Assembly: GCA_023634235.1 (NCBI GenBank)
Contig: JAMKCF010000008.1
Span: 14,495,627 to 14,559,626 of the forward strand
From: Pisaster brevispinus
Lineage: Eukaryota > Echinodermata > Asteroidea > Forcipulatida > Asteriidae
DNA: 64,000 nt
Reading direction: 5' to 3'
Part shown: piece after piece, positions 49,131-63,039 of the stretch
Numbering within the stretch: position 1 is the first letter of the stretch
Layout: the number at the start of each line of letters is the position of its first letter
Program-made: the position numbers and the translations under genes
Notes under the pieces: model-generated
What the model saw: the letters and a program-made list of their open reading frames with translations, nothing else
Told to the model about the DNA's origin: nothing
Database searches by the model: none

Positions 49131-49389
49131 GAAGGTTCATCAAGTCTAAAATGCAAATCTTCCTGGGGGGACCCACAAGGGGTGTTGTGGGTGGGCGTCG
49201 GACACCGAAGCCAGCGGTCCCCGGTTCGAGCCCAGCCCAAGGCAGCGCGAGACCGCAACTCACCGCGCAGTGGCACTCACCGCTCTCACGTGCTTAGAAA
49301 AGAAACTTAAAACTTAAAACTTAAAACGAACCTATGCACTTTTTTTAAATGAAATTTAAAAAATATATAAAAAAAGATTTTCTAAAACG

Positions 49390-50620
49390 CCTCATTTTTT
49401 TACGAAGCGGGATTCGATCCCGGGACCTTTCGGTCCAGAGTCCGGAGCCCTTCCACTGGGCCACTGCTCCTCTTACTTCAATTCTGTTCGAGTTTAATTT
49501 TAAACCTTAGAATGAACAACTTTAAATCAAAACGTAGTAAAAGAACATCCCAGAATCGAACCGAGTACCTTTGGGTCCAGAGTCGGGAGCCCTTCCACTG
49601 GGCCACTGCTCCTCTTACTTAAATTGCGTTCGAGTTTAATTTTAAACCTTAGAATGAAAAACTTTAAATGAAAATGTAGTAAAAGAACATCCAAGATTCG
49701 AACCCAGTACCTTTGGGTCCAGAGTCGGGAGCCCTTCCACTGGGCCACTGCTCCTCTTACTTAAATTGCGTTCAAGTTTAATTTTAAACCTTAGAATGAA
49801 AAACTTTAAATGAAAATGTAGTAAAAGAACATCCCAGATTCGAACCCAGTACCTTTGGGTCCAGAGTCGGGAGCCCTTCCACTGGGCCACTGCTCCTCTT
49901 ACTTAAATTGCGTTCAAGTTTAATTTTAAACCTTAGAATGAAAAACTTTAAATGAAAATGTAGTAAAAGAACATCCCAGATTCGAACCCAGTACCTTTGG
50001 GTCCAGAGTCGGGAGCCCTTCCACTGGGCCACTGCTCCTCTTACTTAAATTGCGTTCGAGTTTAATTTTAAACCTTAGAATGAAAAACTTTAAATCAAAA
50101 CGTAGTAAAAGAACATCAGGGATTCGAACCCAGTACCTTTGCTTTCAGAATCCGGAGCCCTTCCACTGGGCCACTGCTTCTCTTACTTCGATTCTGTTCG
50201 AGTTTGCCTTCCACTCGCAAATTATTACGAGTATAAAGCAAAGATTCCCCATGCCCTCGTACCCTGCGTAAACCAATGGCCTTAAGCGTACAAAAAGAAC
50301 AACCGGGGTTCGAACCCAGTACCTTTGGGTTCAGAGTCTGGAGCCCTTCCACTGGGCCACTGCTTCTCTTACTTCAATTCTGTTCGAGTTTAATTTAAAA
50401 CCAAATATACATCAAATCAACAACGGCAAAATAGTAAACTCATGGTATAGTAGCGTGTGCCTTCCACTCGCAAATTATTACGAGTATAAACAGAGATTCC
50501 CCATGCCCTCGTACCCTGCGTAAACCAATGGCCTTAAGCGTACAAAAAGAACAACCCGGGTCGCGAACCGAGTACCTTTGCGTTCAGAGTCCAGAGCCCT
50601 TCCACTGGGCTACCGGGCCA
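49390..50620 (-). repeat. Tandem array of tRNA-like units (142-bp period)
   Basis: On the minus strand each unit carries a box-A-like AGTGGCCCAGTGGAAGGG and a box-B-like GGGTTCGAATC, about 40 bases apart. Eight units are clear, near 49391, 49532, 49675, 49817, 49959, 50102, 50291 and 50540, with a decayed one near 50727. Units 2-6 repeat every 142 bases, including an AT-rich linker (TTTTACTACATTTTCATTTA). The T-arm can pair in the first unit, but the anticodon stem and the acceptor stem do not, so these are unlikely to be working tRNA genes. A tRNA-derived satellite or amplified SINE head fits best. Confidence 0.8.
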
Positions 50621-50799
50621 CTTCGCCTGTTCATCAAATTGCGTTCACGTTCATTTTAAAACCCTACAACATCAAATCAACAACGGCCAAAAAGTAAGCT
50701 AACGTTATAATAGCGTATGTGCCATTCGAACCCAGTACCATGGGGTTCGGAGTTCCGATCCTTGTCCACAAGACCACTGGTCCTTAGCCTTATTTGCAT

Positions 50800-52790
50800 A
50801 TTAATGTAATATAGAATCTCCGAATGAATTTACACCGTTAAAATAGAGAAGTATACACAGATATGATGAAAGGATTGGGACTAGATACGATTCTGTATAA
50901 ATAAAATGCATGGGACTCAGAAACGAGTAATAGCCTTGTTGGAAGTGTAACTGAGTAAATAACAGCGATCGAAAAAGTCTCTAAAAGTGGGGCGAATCGG
51001 GGAGGGGACTTTTCACACTGAGCTAGGGTGTACTGTATATGTGGCCAACAAAACAATTAAATATTAAATGTTAAACGCATTCATTATATATTTAGTATAA
51101 GTAATTGAACTCCAAGTATAAAATGGCACGGAATATTTTTTTATATATTTTTTTAAAATAAATACTCGAGTTTATTGATTTCATATTAAACAATAATACT
51201 GCCATAAAAATTAAGATAAAACGATTGCAGAACATTAACACACTAAAGTTTTAACAGCACCAAAAAAAAAAAAAAACATAAAAAAGAAAATTTAAAGAAT
51301 TCACACGTCAATAGTGTGTATATGTGTATAAACAAAATAAAGATTGAAAAATAGTATTAGCTGTTGCAAACTGCTTACCAACCAAAAGGACCTATGGTAT
51401 AAATGCAAACAAATAGTAAGTGGCCTGACGTTTCGACCATAGCAGAGTCTTTCTCGTAGGCTAATTTAATGACAAGACTACAAACATAAACAGGTACCCT
51501 ATACGTTACTGATTGACAACGTGATATGAAGCTGCCATACGGTACTGGTCACTGTCCCAGCGTTGAGCCCATGTTGAAGACATTTGTAAACATTGATGAA
51601 AGAGGCTATACACGTCTGCAGGTGAATAATTCGATATCATAAAAGAAATCCCTGGATAATCAACGGGAAAACAGCAAACGATACTGAATAACAGAATCAT
51701 AGGGAGTGATAACACGCTATCGCCGTACACAATAGCATACCATCCTAACATAATGTGAAAATTGAACGTTCGTACAGCTACTCAAAACATACAGAGCACA
51801 AACACTACTATTATCAGTGCTCTCAGGGGTCTGAGAGACTTATTATGGAGCCAGAATAAACGAGTATACATTAGTCTTGCCTGAACAGTTCGCTGACGAT
51901 TAAAACCACAACAAAAACTGCTGTTATTATCGTCCACGGAGACCGCCAGATCAGAGTGCTTGGAGACCATTTTGAATACACGTGTGTTCGGCACATTGCA
52001 GGGTACATAAATAAAGCATTGATTGATTGATAAAAGACCAACCAGGGTACCCGACTATTCGTTCTCTTGCGGCACGGGAAAAAAGACTCTGCCCTCACAA
52101 AATGATCCAGTGGGAAAAAATAGGGAAACATTTGTTAACGCCTTTCCTGGTGTAAAAACTACAGTTGAAGTCATTTTCTCAATTTTTGTATAACAATATT
52201 CAAGCGAAAGTGTGACACAAACAAAAAATTAAATAAATAAAAATAAATAAATAAATAAATAAGCAACAAAAACGACAACAGTACAAATACATAAATTAGT
52301 GATATAAGATAACTCAAAATATTGGATAATTATTGGTTATCTCAGATGGTTTATTTAGAATTATGTTGCTTCGTAATAATGGTCAAGCTCAAACTCTAAG
52401 TAAAATAGCATACACAAGGCTTCATACCTGTGTATGGTCAAGCACACACATTTAGGTCAATATAAATAAACAAGCATTCGTTTATATATTATCAACCTTT
52501 TTTCATCCAAATTGATGTCATGATTTGTATTTAAAAAAGAAATTATTTTAAAAATTCCAATATTTCCCCTAAATTTAGCAAACGTTCTGGGTCAACCTAA
52601 AAAAAGGAATTTTTGTAGTGCTTTTTGTGCTGCATCATGAGCACAAAATTACAGCAATAGGCCTATATTGGCTCAAATTTAATAAAAATGTAATGCTTAC
52701 AAAAAAATCCTAGAACCTTTTAGGATTTTATTTTTCATATGCCATTTAATCTCTCACATTTATTGTTTTAACATAACTGTTTCAGAAAAA
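50800..52790. other. AT-rich non-coding stretch
   Basis: No gene recognised. It contains a repeat shared with 46885 (GACGTTTCGACC, AGAGTCTTTCTC at 51427-51455) and an AAAT-rich tract at 52225-52262. Confidence 0.55.
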
Positions 52791-52800
52791 ACAGTTATAC

Positions 52801-54180
52801 AGGTTTTCCCGGCCAATTTCAACGAAAACTCACTTGAGACAAATGGTGGGCTAAGGATTGGCAAAATCAATATCCATATCATTACAACTTAGTAAACTAA
52901 TTAAAAAGTAAACTAATAACTTCATGATCTAAGCTTTTAATATAGGTTTTCCCGGCCAATTTCAGCAAAAATCCATTCATTTTACCACCCGGCTAATTCA
53001 ATTTCGTTTGAAAATTAATGCTCCGTTTAATCAGCATTAAACAGTCAAAAGGAGTAATTTAATTTCACCAGTTTATTATTCACTGGTCAAATAAGATCAT
53101 TCATTTTCATGAGGCCGCAAGACTCATTCAATTTCGAAAAAACCAGCAGCATGAGCTGGTCAACCAATCAATTTTATCAATGAGCCAAAATTGTTTGCAT
53201 TCCAATTCAAAATCTATCTTATGTGCTTTCTGATTCGCACTTGCTTATACAAAGGCAGATATTTTGAGGATAATTCATATACATACACCGAGTATACTCA
53301 CAGCCAAACTTACATGCTGAGATGCCTAGCACGTCAGAACTTCGAAGGTTAAAGAAACCAACTTCATATATAAAGAAACGTATAGAAGAAATGTATAAAC
53401 GGAAAAAGAAAATGACCTGTGAAAAAATGCACCGAAAAACAACAACAATAATTTGCTTTTAAATTTCATAAAAGATCAACCCCTCATATTTTAAAGCTTG
53501 TTTTTCTATTAAAACATTTGTTATCTTATAATTTAACATGGTCCGAACATTAGTAGAAAATAATAAAGACGACAACATAAATACCAGGGCAAATAATCTC
53601 AAGGCTACTGCAAAAGGTTTAGGTTTCGTTTGAAACTTACCAGGTACATGCTTCAACTTTAAAGGTAACAAAGCAAAAGGAACAACATTGCAATTAAAAC
53701 GAAACACATTTTAGTGAAATGTAATAACACAGAAACGGCTCCGATAACTGAAGTGCCAGTAATACAGAAGAGCTCCTGCCAGATCACTAGGAGAGCCATT
53801 AACGTATGTTTAATTCGAACCAGACAAGTTGAAATTCATAGCCCGTAAACGAAAACGAAAATGTAAGCGAGCAACAAATTCATGTGCGCTTCGCCGAGTC
53901 TTAATTTGATTTCATTAACTTGTAAGTAGGTAGTAGAAATTCAACTGAAGAATGGATCAAAGTATAATAGTCTTGAATGCATATAAATGAAATAGAATGA
54001 CTGAAACGAATCCGAGTGAGGACAACGAAAGCATGTGTGCTCAAAAACAAAATTGAATGGATTAGGGGCATAATAGCTAAAAAGAAACCCTAGCTCGAGT
54101 TGAGTAGAGGGAAATGCGTTAGTTTGAATATGTGTTAATGAAGTCGAATTAATTTTGGCTGAAATTGGCCGGGCAAACCT
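52801..54180. mobile_element. Possible transposon bounded by a CCCGGCCAATTTCA motif
   Basis: AGGTTTTCCCGGCCAATTTC occurs at 52801 and 52944 in the same orientation, and its near-exact reverse complement at 54157-54180. The pair 52944/54180 could be the ends of a 1.24-kb element. The interior has only short open frames and no transposase motif. Confidence 0.4.
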
Positions 54181-56984
54181 ACAAAGTATCTGACATTTTT
54201 GTACTAAGCCAGGAATGGCTTCTAGAGGCCACAAATTGGTGTACAAATCTAATTGGATTTTTGACGGATGGAGAGAATTATAAGAAAAAAAACAAATACA
54301 AATCTTGACGAAAACAATAGCTGTTCCGACCACTTTGTCAGAACAGCTCATATTAGTTTTATGATTATCACGTACTTGTTGAGTAGAGAAATTCTATGAG
54401 AGATTTGAGACAAAAAAATGAGTAAAGTTCAGGCAAATTGAAGTATCACAGTTTTATTTTATTACACACAGCACTGACATGCTGATTCTACAGGAATAAT
54501 GACAAATGCATGTGCACGGCACAGTAGCGTGCAAGTCAAAAACAAAAACAGAAACTGACAATAAACAAACCTTCTTTGCAACCAATATTGAGATCAACAG
54601 ACAACGGACAACTTGCAAAGCGGGAAAAAATACAAGCCCAGTCAGAAGATTGGTAACATTAACTTAAGCAACAATAGCACTTTAGAGTTACAAAGATTTG
54701 TACGAAATAATGTTATTGGATCAGAAGTTTTCTTTCAAAATCTAATGCATCTTTTGTTTAACTGGATCAAAGGTCAAAAAGTAAAACCAGTTTGCAAGAA
54801 ACTTTTTTTTGGGGGGGGGAACTATGACCATCTCAAGCTAAGTGCAGACCGTCTGGGTAAAAATTGTGTTTACATAAAAAGAGTTTGCATTTAAAGAAAA
54901 TTTCCTCAGAAAATAGTTTAATATTTGGAAAATATACGAATGTTAATCTGGATTCTGTAAGTACTGGTTCATAATTGACGAGATGAATTATTTTCAAACA
55001 GGAATTAGAGTTATTGCTGACAAAAACGGTCTGAAACTAGGATCGAAATGTTAGGAATATTGAAATAATGGCGTTTCAACATTTTGATAACCCCCCCCCC
55101 AGTGATAGGTCAGTAGTAGATCAAAAGAAATGATTACTTTATATCTTAACAACTGGTACTTTTTTTCACTGCGCAGACATCTGAAATCGGACAATGTCTG
55201 ATAATTCTCATTCCTGTTTGCAAACAAATGGCTGTCACAAATTTCAATTTACTTTTCTTATGTTACCCTCACTTCCCACTCCTACCTCTTTTCTTCATTG
55301 ACTATATAAAGGTTCTTGATGGAATAATAAAAAAAATGAACCTCTTAATTCTTTCAGGAATAAGAACGACCACTCATCTTGAGGACAAATTGCAGGATTT
55401 GTAATTATCACAAAAAGGGGTTAGTTGCAATCTGAAAGCTCACTGATTAAAAAGTTGGTACCAGTACCAACCCATCAAAAGAAATATTTCCATCTTAAAT
55501 AATCTCAAAGTTGACAAAATGGCTTTCCTAAATCAAGATTGCTTATTTCAATTGCACTAATTGTAATAAGCACATACAGTACATGTATATGAATCACTGA
55601 TGACACATCCCCCTCCCAAAAAAGGGACTATTTTCACAGGTTGGTAGGATCATAGTCTATTGAAAACACAAACCAATGGTGTATTAAAAACGATTGTTGA
55701 AATAAAAAATGAAAAAATAATCATCAGGATTGTTGACAGAAGAAAAAGTGTTCAAATTTCAAAAATTACATTTTCAACAACAAACTTAAGGTATCTGTGC
55801 AATATCCAATTTTACTGATAATTATGCAAATTTATTCAAGGATAACACACGTTCTTTAGATGTCTTGTTTCTGGTTTAAAATCAAATGAACCAATATAAT
55901 ATATTAAATAATAGTGAAATATACTCTTTAAGTCTACATTATATATTTTCTTTAACGTCTGGTGAAGTTCATTACAAATTTTTAAAATATATTTTATTTA
56001 AATATTAAGGATTTGCCAGTATGGTAGTCTACAGTCAAGGCAAGTGTGGCACCCTAACGCCTAAATGAAGACAAGTGGGTACTACATTATTGGTCATTTT
56101 ACAGTACGTTGTACATTAGAGTAAGCAGCTCACAGCCTTGACAGGAGACTAATGTGTGTCACCAGTTTTCCCCGGCATTGAAATTATGGGACAGAAAAAA
56201 CATTGGTGTCTGTCAATGCTGCCAGATCAACCCTTTCTTGCTTTCAAAGTCATTAATGCAAATTGTGGTTTGTTTAGAATAGCCCCAACAACTACCTTGC
56301 TTGTTTTTATCAGAACAATGTCAGTTCAACGCAATTTAGAGTTGAAAACTTTGGTTTTATATTTAAGAAAGTGTCCAAAAATGTAGTATGTCTAATTGCA
56401 TTTTGAAGAGTGAAAAATCAAGTGTAATGTTTATAAAGTCACTCCAGTACATGTATCAAGGAGCAACTGCTTTACCAGGGCAGCTTGACCTAAACATTGT
56501 GCATTCTTTGCTTGGTAGAGGATGGGTATAGGGGTTACATTCTACCTTATGGGATCTCACATCGCCTCATTTATACAAGAACCTTTGGTTTTCCAACATT
56601 TTGACATGCTCCGTGGACCATTTTCAGAAGATATTGCTCAACAATTTTCTGTTAGGTAAAAATAAGCAGGATACCAGTCACAGATGGTACATGTGACATG
56701 GTATTTTGGTAACCTTAATCTGGTAAGCATAATTCGTCTTTGATACGTTGTGTGCTTAAGCATAATGATAAAGGGCCCCTGATTAAGGTCATGAAACTAC
56801 GCAAGTAAAATTGAAGATCGTTGTTAAGAGAATGAGAGTCCTCACACCTTATAACCAAGAATCAAATCCATTTACATGACAATATGGGCCTCCGTGGTTT
56901 CTTCCCCTGCCTCTCACCTCTGTGGACCCTGGATGGAATCCACCTCAGACCAAGAGCATTGCGTGTGAATTGAGTTCTCAGTCC

Positions 56985-57222
56985 CTATAGATAGGTTGCA
57001 ATATGACGTAAATCGGCCATCTTTACGGGCAATTTGGAACGCACATTCATGCGTTTTGCGCGAGAACGGCGTGCAGCACGCGCACATTAAAAAAAAACTC
57101 GTTTCACAATTGGTTAGTGAACAGCGCGGCTGCGTTACTAAATTGATCGCTTGACGCGCCTGCAAGCCAAAATGCAATTTGCCCGTGAAGATGGCGCCTA
57201 TTGGGAACTACCTATAGGCTAC
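56985..57222. mobile_element. Foldback element, about 240 bp
   Basis: Left CGGCCATCTTTACGGGCAAT and right TTTGCCCGTGAAGATGGCGC are near reverse complements, with CTATAGATAG and CTACCTATAG at the outer ends. The GC-rich centre has several CGCG words. Confidence 0.6.
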
Positions 57223-60200
57223 CTTATAGTGAGTGTTTTCCCCATTGAGGTTTTCTTGTCACATCTTTCTCTTTTCCTATTTATCCTGTTATCTTCACTT
57301 ATGTGCTGTTGGATGCGTAACAAACAAATAAAACATTTGCAAGAGTAATGCCAGCATATGCTTGTCAATCCCCATCATCCCTGAACAGTTAACATGTTTA
57401 ACAAAGTCCCTCATAAATTGTTCTAATTGAGTTAAATGATTAGTCTTTGTTTTCATTTACACCTTAAAAAAAATAAAACTAACTGATAATAGTTCATGAA
57501 CTAAAAGAAAACCACATGGATACTTCTTCCATCTTAGGTTTAAATGTCTCATTCCATTTGCTACAGTCGTAGAAATGATTCAAATAGACAAGTACAAAGG
57601 AAATTCAATCTCTATTATTAGGCATATTATTCACAATCTTTGATTGCAGCTCGCATATTCTATAAACATAGCATTGTAATGCTGAAAAAATAGTTCAGTT
57701 TATATTAAATTTGTCTTACAATTTCAAATAATTTTTTATTCAATTGTGTATTTTTTTAGTGTACCATCGTTTACTATAATTTGTGGAAAGAGGGAGGGGT
57801 GGGGAAGATACAAAAATGTTATTTATATGCAAGTTGGTTATAATAGACGAGGAGATATTGAGTGCTAGTACAAACAATTGAGATCTTAATGTGAATTTCT
57901 CTTTGTTTCTTACAAGTAACAGTCCAATGTCTTCCAGAAATACACTGTATGCAGGTGATCTTACTTTCAATAAAACTTAAGAAAATATAGTCTCTCTTTT
58001 TTTTCAACTAGCAGAAAAACACTAGAGATTTATAGTAATCATTCTAATAAGGAAATTCAAAGTTGAAAATCCTTTCAAGAAAATTGTGTTTTTATTTGGT
58101 TCCAAAAAAATAGCCCTTCAGATGAGGAAACTCACTGCTAATTATGGTTTTAACAACTCTTATTATTTCCATCTAACTTTCCACTAACTGCGGTCGCCAG
58201 TATATTCAAACTTATTAAAATGGGAAGGGTTTTAGAAGTCTATATCAAAGTTCCCTTTTTTCCTTCTTATTATTTTTTTCCCTTTTTTCTCTTTTTTTTC
58301 CTTTTTTTGCGAGAGAGATTTTTCAAATCACTGGAGTTTTTAAGCAATACCCTTTAAAAGTTTTTTTTTTCTCAAGAAGACTCATTTATGCAAAAAATTG
58401 GCTGACATCAGAAATTTCACAACAGCCTGGACATTTTATCATGCAACGAGAAGCCCCAATCATAACGTGTAAGATTTTCTTTAGCACCATTTTAAAATGT
58501 TTTTAATCATTCTTATACACACACGTACATAATATTCACATCCACATTTCTTGACATGTCTGGGGTACCATGCAAGAATATGTATGTGGCTTTCAACTAT
58601 AACCTTAGCAATTCTCGTACACCTGACTAGGCCTACAGTAACAATCTTGTAAGACTTTTGTGACAATTTGTGTTTTTTTCTGTTTAAAATATTTTGAACA
58701 GCTCAGAACAAATAAGAAATCCCAACCTCAACTCCATTAAACACATTAACTGTTAATACAATAATTTTCAATATAATTCTTGGTGTACCCCCCCCCCAAC
58801 ATTTAACCCCTCTTCAATATGAGGTTACAGGGGTCAACCCAAATACCACAATTTCCCCTTAACGGTATTTTGTAATTACACATTTCTTAAATCATTTTTT
58901 GCAATTAATTACAATTTTGGTGCACATACACATCAAGGCACCTGTGTCAAATCTTGTTAAAAATTACTTAGACCTACAATCATAGGTATGTGAGTGTTGG
59001 CCTAAACTCGGTTTCTTCCAAGACAAACTTTTCAGTGAACTTTATGGAGAATTCATGACGAGTTGTTATTTGTAAAGTGTTTTATGATATTTTTTTCTTC
59101 ACACTAACAATGACTACAAAACTGTTAACTTTACAGATTGGCTTCTACAAAATACAAATACAAATACAATCACATATACCATTGAACACCACTTGTTTTT
59201 TTGTTTTTTTTATCTTAGTCTTAGCCTAAAACACCGAACATTGGAATCAGTAAATTAGATATTCTAACTAGTCATTCGTTTGATATTATTGTGAGGTTGA
59301 ATTCAATATTTCAAATTACATTGTAAACATCTAATACAAAAATGTACATATTTTTCTTAATTCCCATGTTTAAAACACTTGTTATTATAGGTGGCAACTT
59401 GCTGACTTGCACATTATGTTTGAGCATTACAAATAGTTGTACGATGCGTTTATTATACAGGCTTAATGTAACATGATAATTCATTTTATACAGCTGCTGC
59501 TTGCAGAGCAATTAATTGCTAAGCAGATTAAATGTTGGTAACCGATTAACTTGGCATACAAAATGTAATAAAGACCTTGCTCGGTAGTCTGATTGTAAAA
59601 TGCTAAGCTACATAACTTCGTAACACAGCTGTGTAAAAATAGTTCCTGCTGAATTCTAAAGCAACTTAGCTTTTCAGCGGTGGAATTTTAATCTTTAAAT
59701 CACAAATGTAGTGAATAGTTTTCACCATTGCTTAATTTTCTTCTTAAACAAGGCTTGCTATGTGTACCTCTTTAATAGAATCATACCATTCATTTATTTT
59801 ATATACTTAACCTTTTAAAGCTCCTTTCAACAAGTAGAAAAATCACATGCAGTTTGCAACTAAATATGTTACACGAAATTTCGAGGTTGAAATTTACTTA
59901 TACCATTCCATTGGTTTTCATGAAGCAAGCCTGTTTAAAGCTATGTTACACAAATGCTCAGGCAATTTCACCTCATTTTGCAATTTTAAGTGATATAGTC
60001 CCAATTGGTCCCATCTTTTTTGTTCTCTTAGTTTGCCAGACAAAATATATCCAACGGACTAGTCCGTCTGGTCTGGTCAAGCAACTTTGAACTTTACACT
60101 GGCTCGGAGATGATACAACATTGGTATTTTCGAATGGGTCTGATCATTCCAACCATCTTTTGTTGGGGAAAAAATACATACATGAATAAAATTAGATGTC

Positions 60201-60869
60201 CCAAGTTTGTAGAGTTTCCTTTTGTCCCCCAAAAAATGACGACACGAGACAACAATGAGAGTATTTAAATGCAGGATGGCGAGCATTTTTTTTTACTAAA
60301 ATCAACTATTTATAGAAACTTTCTTTCAGTAAAGAGAAATTCACCATCCACAATAAAAATAATTTAATAAAATCAAACCTTGCAAGAAAATGTAATTGCA
60401 TTATTCTGTTAGCAGTTCAGTTTGATATTTCAGTGAAGGTAAAACACTGGAATGAATGAACCCTTCTTTAAAAAAAACCACTATTGTACCTTCCGCTTGG
60501 GAATATCTCAAAATGGCCGACAAAACAAACAAAGAGTGCAGAGGGCCACAAAAGAAGATTCTTTTCATGGTGTGCATGGAAACACTAACGTTGTTGCACA
60601 TATCATGTTTTGTCTTCCAAAGAATAACCAACAAGCAGTCCTTTCAGCGTGCACTCAGTGAGTTTACACCTTAAAGCACATCTCCATAGCCCAACGATCC
60701 GGGCATCTATTGATGTCCAGTTTCAACACTTCACATTTATAGTTTGTGTGCACCAAATTACATAATTATCTTGCACTAAATAATAGTATTTACAGTTTAC
60801 TCACTAGTCAGGTGCAAAAAACACACAGACAATTTAATAACATTTTCATGAGCATTTTTGAGGTGGCCT

Positions 60870-60992
60870 TGACAGGGGTTTCCCTTAACTTTTTTTTTCA
60901 CTCGCCCGCCGGACGAGTCAACCAAGATCTTGGGTCGCCCGCAAGTTTTTTCACTCGCCCGTATGTATTGATGCACACAATTTTCGTAGCAT

Positions 60993-61027
<35 letters not shown>

Positions 61028-61835
61028 ACACACACGGAAATTTGCGTTTTTGGACTATCTTATCCCCTAATTTCTGCCCTCAGTAATCCTTTTTTAATCA
61101 ACAGCCATTTTCATGGATTTGTGATTTGAGAATCGGTTTTATAGAACTTCCTTTGCAATGAAATCTTCGTGTTAACGATCGATCAACGACGCACGATTGA
61201 GAAAAAGTCAATGAACTTTGCCCTGCAACGCCCTCAATCGGCAAAAGTTGTCAATGCCGCTTGAATAGCCTTAACCCAACGCTGTGTATAGTGCAGAATC
61301 CGCTGGCGTGCGCCACATTGTGCAGCATTTGTTTACTCGACTCGCGAACGTGTACAGAGTTGGAGGCTAGCCAAGCTTTCTTATGAATATTAATGTTTTT
61401 AACGGGCCAATCACAGCGTGCGAAATGTTGTTTAGGATGGACTTTGGACCTGCTGTTGTACTGTACAATACACCATGTGCTGTGTGCATGTGTGGACTAC
61501 CGGCGGGCGAGCAAACGTTGTGGGTACGTTGTGGGAAACTCACTGCCATGTGGTTGTGTGCGTGCGTGCGTGCGTGGTGTTTTACTTATGAACGATCGTG
61601 ATCGCGATCGCGATCATTAAATCTAGCAATGTCAAGACTTGCCAAACCATTTTACAAACTTATAAATAATCTCTCTTTGGGATTTTAACACTGTAGTGTA
61701 CCCCTCATTTATTGTGAAAAGGACAAATTATTTGACTCGCCCGGCGGGCTAGTAAAGGAAGGTTTTTGACTCGCCCGCCGCTGTTTTCACTCGCATTTGG
61801 CGACCGGGCGACCGTTAATTTCGAACCCTGCTTGA
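60870..61835. mobile_element. Repeat element with CTCGCCCG-type ends and poly-A tract
   Basis: Both ends carry CACTCGCCCGCCGG or GACTCGCCCGCCGC words, and GGGTTTCCCTTAAC against GTTAATTTCGAACCC as inverted outer ends. A poly-A run lies at 60993-61024. Short (TGCG)n and (GATCGC)n tracts lie at 61557-61615. No coding capacity was recognised. Confidence 0.5.
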
Positions 61836-63039
61836 AACAAAATGAACCGTACAGATGGTGCAATCTTAGATGACCCCCAATACACAGCTCCATCGCCCCT
61901 CCCCCAAGAATCTTCTCCCTCAAATCAACTTGTTTGGAATAGTGAAGTAAGAGCTAATCCCACTAAATACCTGTGTGTAAACTGGATACATGTGTGTGTT
62001 TGCAATAACAGAAGCATCTGTCCAGCAGAATGCAATATCACCTAATTGAGTGGGGTCAAAGGTCATCCTTGTGAACTCTGACCTGATCCGCCATCGACCG
62101 ACCGCCTGGGCATAAAAGCAGGAAGATGTACCTTTAGAATTATTTTTGCTTCTATATAACAACAACACAATTTTTAGAAAACTTTCCCCCAAATAAACTT
62201 AAACAAATAAATAAATGAACCAGTTGAAGCAAAATAAAAAATAAAAAAGAAGCTACATTTTGAACGCAACTTTTGACTGTTTTTATCCAGCGTCTCACAA
62301 AATGGAAAAAATTGTTATAGTTTGTCTTAATATGACTTTATTTACACTTTAAACCAATATATTTATGGCTGAGTTTCTCACACCTCGGTATCGATATCGA
62401 TATCAATCATAAACTCAATGTGGCTCATCAATGGCCACAGTGACACAAAGTGTAATCAAGAGCTGGTGCCTCTTCAGACTGGTGTCTAACTATGAAGACA
62501 ATTCCAGGTTGTGTTTAAAGTTGAGGTACTAGTTCAAATAGGATGTCCAAATCAACTACAGTTGCTCCAACAGAGTCAGGCATCGGTGTACCTCGTATCA
62601 ATCGTCTTAAGGTCAGGCAAATTGCCCTAATCAAAGAAAAAACAAAACAGTATTAACCAAATGATATGCAAAGAAAATCAATATTTACTGAAGTTGCCTG
62701 AAGTGTCTATCCGTCCAGGGCCTAATTTCATAGACTCGGCTTAAAGCCAAATTCTTCACTCACTGCCACCCTTCTTTCCTTACAGGACAAGTGCTGAACT
62801 TCTTCCCTAGCCATGTAAGCAAAGAATACTAAGTAGCATTAAGTATGAACGAAGACAAGCAAAGCCGCCTTGTTAACCTGTGATAATGTTACGCCAAGCC
62901 CGGACTCTTCACTTACAGTAAGCAGAGCCATGCAAAAGGCCAAGCATGTACCACTGGAAAGTAACCATGTTGAGTACCAACATTAAGGTAAGTGGCTAGA
63001 CTGTGGAGCTTGGCGGTTCAAAAATATACTGTGACCTGG

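Larger units (their letters stand above)
54453..62626 (-). other. Speculative last exon and very long 3' UTR of a minus-strand gene
   Basis: At 62626 a pyrimidine-rich acceptor (TTTTTCTTTGATTAG on the minus strand) precedes a short open frame, GNLPDLKTIDTRYTDA and stop (62578-62576), of a composition typical of a protein C-terminus. From there to overlapping AATAAA signals at 54463-54453 no other gene is seen and repeats are unusually sparse apart from inserted elements. I do not recognise the peptide, and no upstream exon was found up to 64000. It may be chance. Confidence 0.22.

Noticed and set aside
49390..50620. Cluster of functional tRNA genes
   Set aside because: A and B boxes are present, but the anticodon stem and the acceptor stem do not pair in the units I folded by hand.
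54613..54894. 93-residue frame on the plus strand
   Set aside because: AT-rich chance frame broken by a poly-G tract; no splice sites or domain.
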